7,793 nucleotides of DNA, taken from positions 1 through 7,793 of the forward strand of contig DATJBC010000123.1 in assembly GCA_035515515.1 (NCBI GenBank). The letters run 5' to 3'. The notes beneath the pieces were generated by a model. It was not told where the DNA came from, searched no databases, and was given only the letters and a program-made list of their open reading frames with translations. Below, piece by piece: positions 6,113-7,793 of the stretch. This DNA comes from DATJBC01 sp035515515 (lineage in GTDB: Bacteria > Actinomycetota > Acidimicrobiia > Acidimicrobiales > UBA8190). The translations under genes were made by a program, and so were the position numbers. How positions within the stretch are numbered: the stretch's first letter is position 1; the number at the start of each line of letters is the position of its first letter.

Positions 6113-7793
6113 GCCCGTCCGCCGCAACCCGTGCCGAGTGGGCCCGCCGTCTGGCCCAGTCCCTCGTGTCCGACGGCTACGCCTCGGACGCGGCGGTGGC
6201 CCCCGTGCTCGACGAGGCCACCACCGAGGGCTCGTCGTTCCCCGCGCTGTTGATCGCCCGGGACGTCACCTCGCAGGAGGTCGTCCTGGGGCTCATGTCG
6301 CAGCTCACCCGCCTTCCCGTGGTGGACCTCGACCGCGACCGCCCGAGCGACCAGGCCCTGGCGGCCACCCCGGTCGAGGTGGCCAAGCAGTTCGGCGCCG
6401 TGGGCTACCGCCTCGACGGCGACCAGCTCACCATGGCTTTCGGCGATCCGCCCGACGCCGATGACGTGCGCACGCTGTCCACGCTCGTGGGCCACGCCGT
6501 GGTGCCCGCCCTGGCCAACCCGATCGCCATCGACCGGCTGCTGGCCGCATCCGTGCCGGCGCCACCGCCCCCGGCGGCCGACGGCGCTGGCCCGGCGACC
6601 AACGGCGCGCCCACGAACGGCGCCGCTTCCAACGCCGCTCCCACGAACGGCGCGTCCACGAACGGCGTGCCCACGAACGGCGCCGGTTCCAACGGCGCCC
6701 TGGGAGCCCACGGGAACAACCCGGGCGCCTTGGCGGTGCACGACTCGGACGACGTCCCCATGCACCTCGACGACCTGTTGCGTTACGCGGTCAGTGTGGG
6801 AGCCTCGGACCTCCACGTCACCGCGGGACTCCCGGCCTGCATCCGGCTCAACGGCGCCATCCGTCCCATCGAGGGCTGTCCGCCGCTCGAGAACGAGACG
6901 ATCCGGGACATGGTCTTCGGCATCCTGCCCCAGTCGCTGCGCGAGCGCTTCGAGGCCGACAAGGAGCTCGACACCTCGCACTCGATCGTCGACGTGGGGC
7001 GCTTCCGCCTGAACGTGTTCCAGCAGCGGGGGACCGTGGCGGCCGCCCTGCGGTCGATCCCGCACGAGATCCCGGCGTTCGAGGTCCTCGGGGTCCCCGA
7101 GTCGATCCGCGCCTTCACCGACATGCGGCGGGGCCTGGTCCTCGTGACGGGCCCGACGGGATCGGGGAAGTCCACGACGCTGGCGTCGCTCGTCGACATC
7201 ATCAACCGCAGCAAGCCGCTGCACATCATCACCATCGAGGACCCCATCGAGTTCCTCCACACCCACAAGCGCGCCATGGTGAACCAGCGCGAGGTCGGCC
7301 AGGACACCGCCTCGTTCTCCGAGGCGTTGCGGCGCGTGCTCCGTGAGGACCCCGACGTCATCCTGGTGGGTGAGATGCGCGACCTCGAGACCATCTCGAT
7401 GGCACTCACCGCCGCCGAGACCGGCCACCTGGTCTTCGGGACCCTGCACACCCAGGATGCCCCCCAGACGATCGACCGGATCATCGACGTCTTCCCCAAC
7501 AACCAGCAGGAGCAGGTTCGGACCATGCTCTCGGGCGCGCTCGAGGGCGTCGTCACCCAGCAGCTGCTGCTCAACGCGGACGGCAACGGGCGCCTGGCGT
7601 GCTGCGAAGTGATGATCTGCACCCCCGCCATCCGGAACCTGGTCCGCAGCGCCAAGACCCACCAGATCTACTCGCTCATGCAGACCGGTGGGCAGTACGG
7701 GATGCAGACCATGGACCAGGGCCTGGCCAAGCTGGTCAAGCAGGGCCGGATCACGGAAGCCGGGGCCTTCGACCGGTGCCGCAACGAGGAAGA
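6109..7793 (+). CDS. pilT: PilT-family retraction ATPase with N-terminal MshEN-like domain (second copy, 3' end outside window)
   Basis: At least 561 residues are visible without a stop; typical PilT is about 345-370. Residues 1-147 resemble a full MshEN/T2SSE N-terminal domain: RRLAQSLVSDG near 13-23, a second helical motif near 44-66, then LPVVDLDRD. Residues 148-215 are a Pro- and Asn-Gly-rich linker with seven pentapeptide repeats. The PilT core starts near 216 (ASDLHVTAGLPACIRLNG from 232). Motifs: Walker A GPTGSGKS 348-355, Asp box Glu377/Asp378, Walker B DVILVGEMRD 416-425, His box GHLVFGTLHT 439-448, and the retraction motif AIRNLV 507-512. This makes it the better candidate for the canonical retraction motor. 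Its ATG overlaps the pilB stop (ATGA), implying translational coupling. The frame still reads PilT C-terminal sequence (GGQYGMQTMDQGL) and runs off the window, so only a small part is missing. Confidence 0.92.
   Translation, partial: MSPSAATRAEWARRLAQSLVSDGYASDAAVAPVLDEATTEGSSFPALLIARDVTSQEVVLGLMSQLTRLPVVDLDRDRPSDQALAATPVEVAKQFGAVGYRLDGDQLTMAFGDPPDADDVRTLSTLVGHAVVPALANPIAIDRLLAASVPAPPPPAADGAGPATNGAPTNGAASNAAPTNGASTNGVPTNGAGSNGALGAHGNNPGALAVHDSDDVPMHLDDLLRYAVSVGASDLHVTAGLPACIRLNGAIRPIEGCPPLENETIRDMVFGILPQSLRERFEADKELDTSHSIVDVGRFRLNVFQQRGTVAAALRSIPHEIPAFEVLGVPESIRAFTDMRRGLVLVTGPTGSGKSTTLASLVDIINRSKPLHIITIEDPIEFLHTHKRAMVNQREVGQDTASFSEALRRVLREDPDVILVGEMRDLETISMALTAAETGHLVFGTLHTQDAPQTIDRIIDVFPNNQQEQVRTMLSGALEGVVTQQLLLNADGNGRLACCEVMICTPAIRNLVRSAKTHQIYSLMQTGGQYGMQTMDQGLAKLVKQGRITEAGAFDRCRNEE
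6598..6702 (+). repeat. Seven tandem 15-bp units encoding [ST]NGAx in the second PilT linker
   Basis: From 6598 the codons read TNGAP, TNGAA, SNAAP, TNGAS, TNGVP, TNGAG, SNGAL, seven uninterrupted 5-residue units. At DNA level the core ACGAACGGCG recurs in several units with few changes. The period is a multiple of three, so copy-number change would lengthen or shorten the linker without breaking the frame. It joins the MshEN-like domain to the ATPase. Confidence 0.85.

Noticed and set aside
3530..6127. An 865-residue open frame on the minus strand opposite pilB
   Set aside because: Its translation is His/Gly/Val/Arg/Asp-rich low-complexity sequence with no motif. It is the expected antisense shadow of a gene with high third-position GC; pilB has all family motifs.
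5794..7662. A 622-residue minus-strand open frame opposite the pilB end and second pilT
   Set aside because: Same antisense artefact; no domain is recognisable and it crosses the boundary of two well-supported genes.

Overview
This is a very GC-rich window (roughly 70% or more by eye) with strong third-position G/C preference, many GTG-type starts and few Shine-Dalgarno sequences. That pattern fits a high-GC actinobacterium. The makeup of the pilus proteins suggests Acidimicrobiia-like relatives, but this is inference; no marker gene fixes the taxon. The core is a type IV pilus (T4P) motor locus.

Layout: positions 2-55 look like the last codons of a plus-strand gene entering from the left. 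56-351 has no convincing gene, only two hairpins or palindromes. 352-648 (minus) is a 98-residue Cys/His-containing protein of unknown function. 761-1276 (minus) is a tail-anchored membrane protein of unknown function. After a divergent intergenic region with a likely promoter, 1459-2577 (plus) encodes a PilT-family ATPase. Convergent to it, 2612-3403 (minus) encodes a prepilin-peptidase (PilD) family membrane protein. Divergent from that, 3554-6112 (plus) encodes a PilB extension ATPase with 1.5 copies of an MshEN-type domain. Overlapping it by 4 bases, 6109 to the window end (plus, incomplete) encodes a second PilT that carries its own N-terminal MshEN-like domain and a seven-copy pentapeptide-repeat linker.

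How they work together: PilB should drive pilin polymerisation and the PilTs depolymerisation at the inner-membrane platform. PilB and the second PilT are translationally coupled and share one architecture (MshEN-like sensor, low-complexity linker, hexameric ATPase). This suggests both strokes answer to the same kind of signal. Platform protein PilC, pilins and PilMNO are not in the window and may lie downstream.

Most notable: the PilD-family protein keeps the four-cysteine cytoplasmic domain linked to N-methylation, but both catalytic aspartates of the peptidase are replaced (Glu129 and Gly193, at the same 64-residue spacing as Asp149/Asp213 of Pseudomonas PilD). There is no aspartate at all in its last 105 residues. 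It may be a methylation-only or structural pseudo-peptidase, with the real protease encoded elsewhere. No rRNA, tRNA, CRISPR array, insertion sequence or phage signature was seen.
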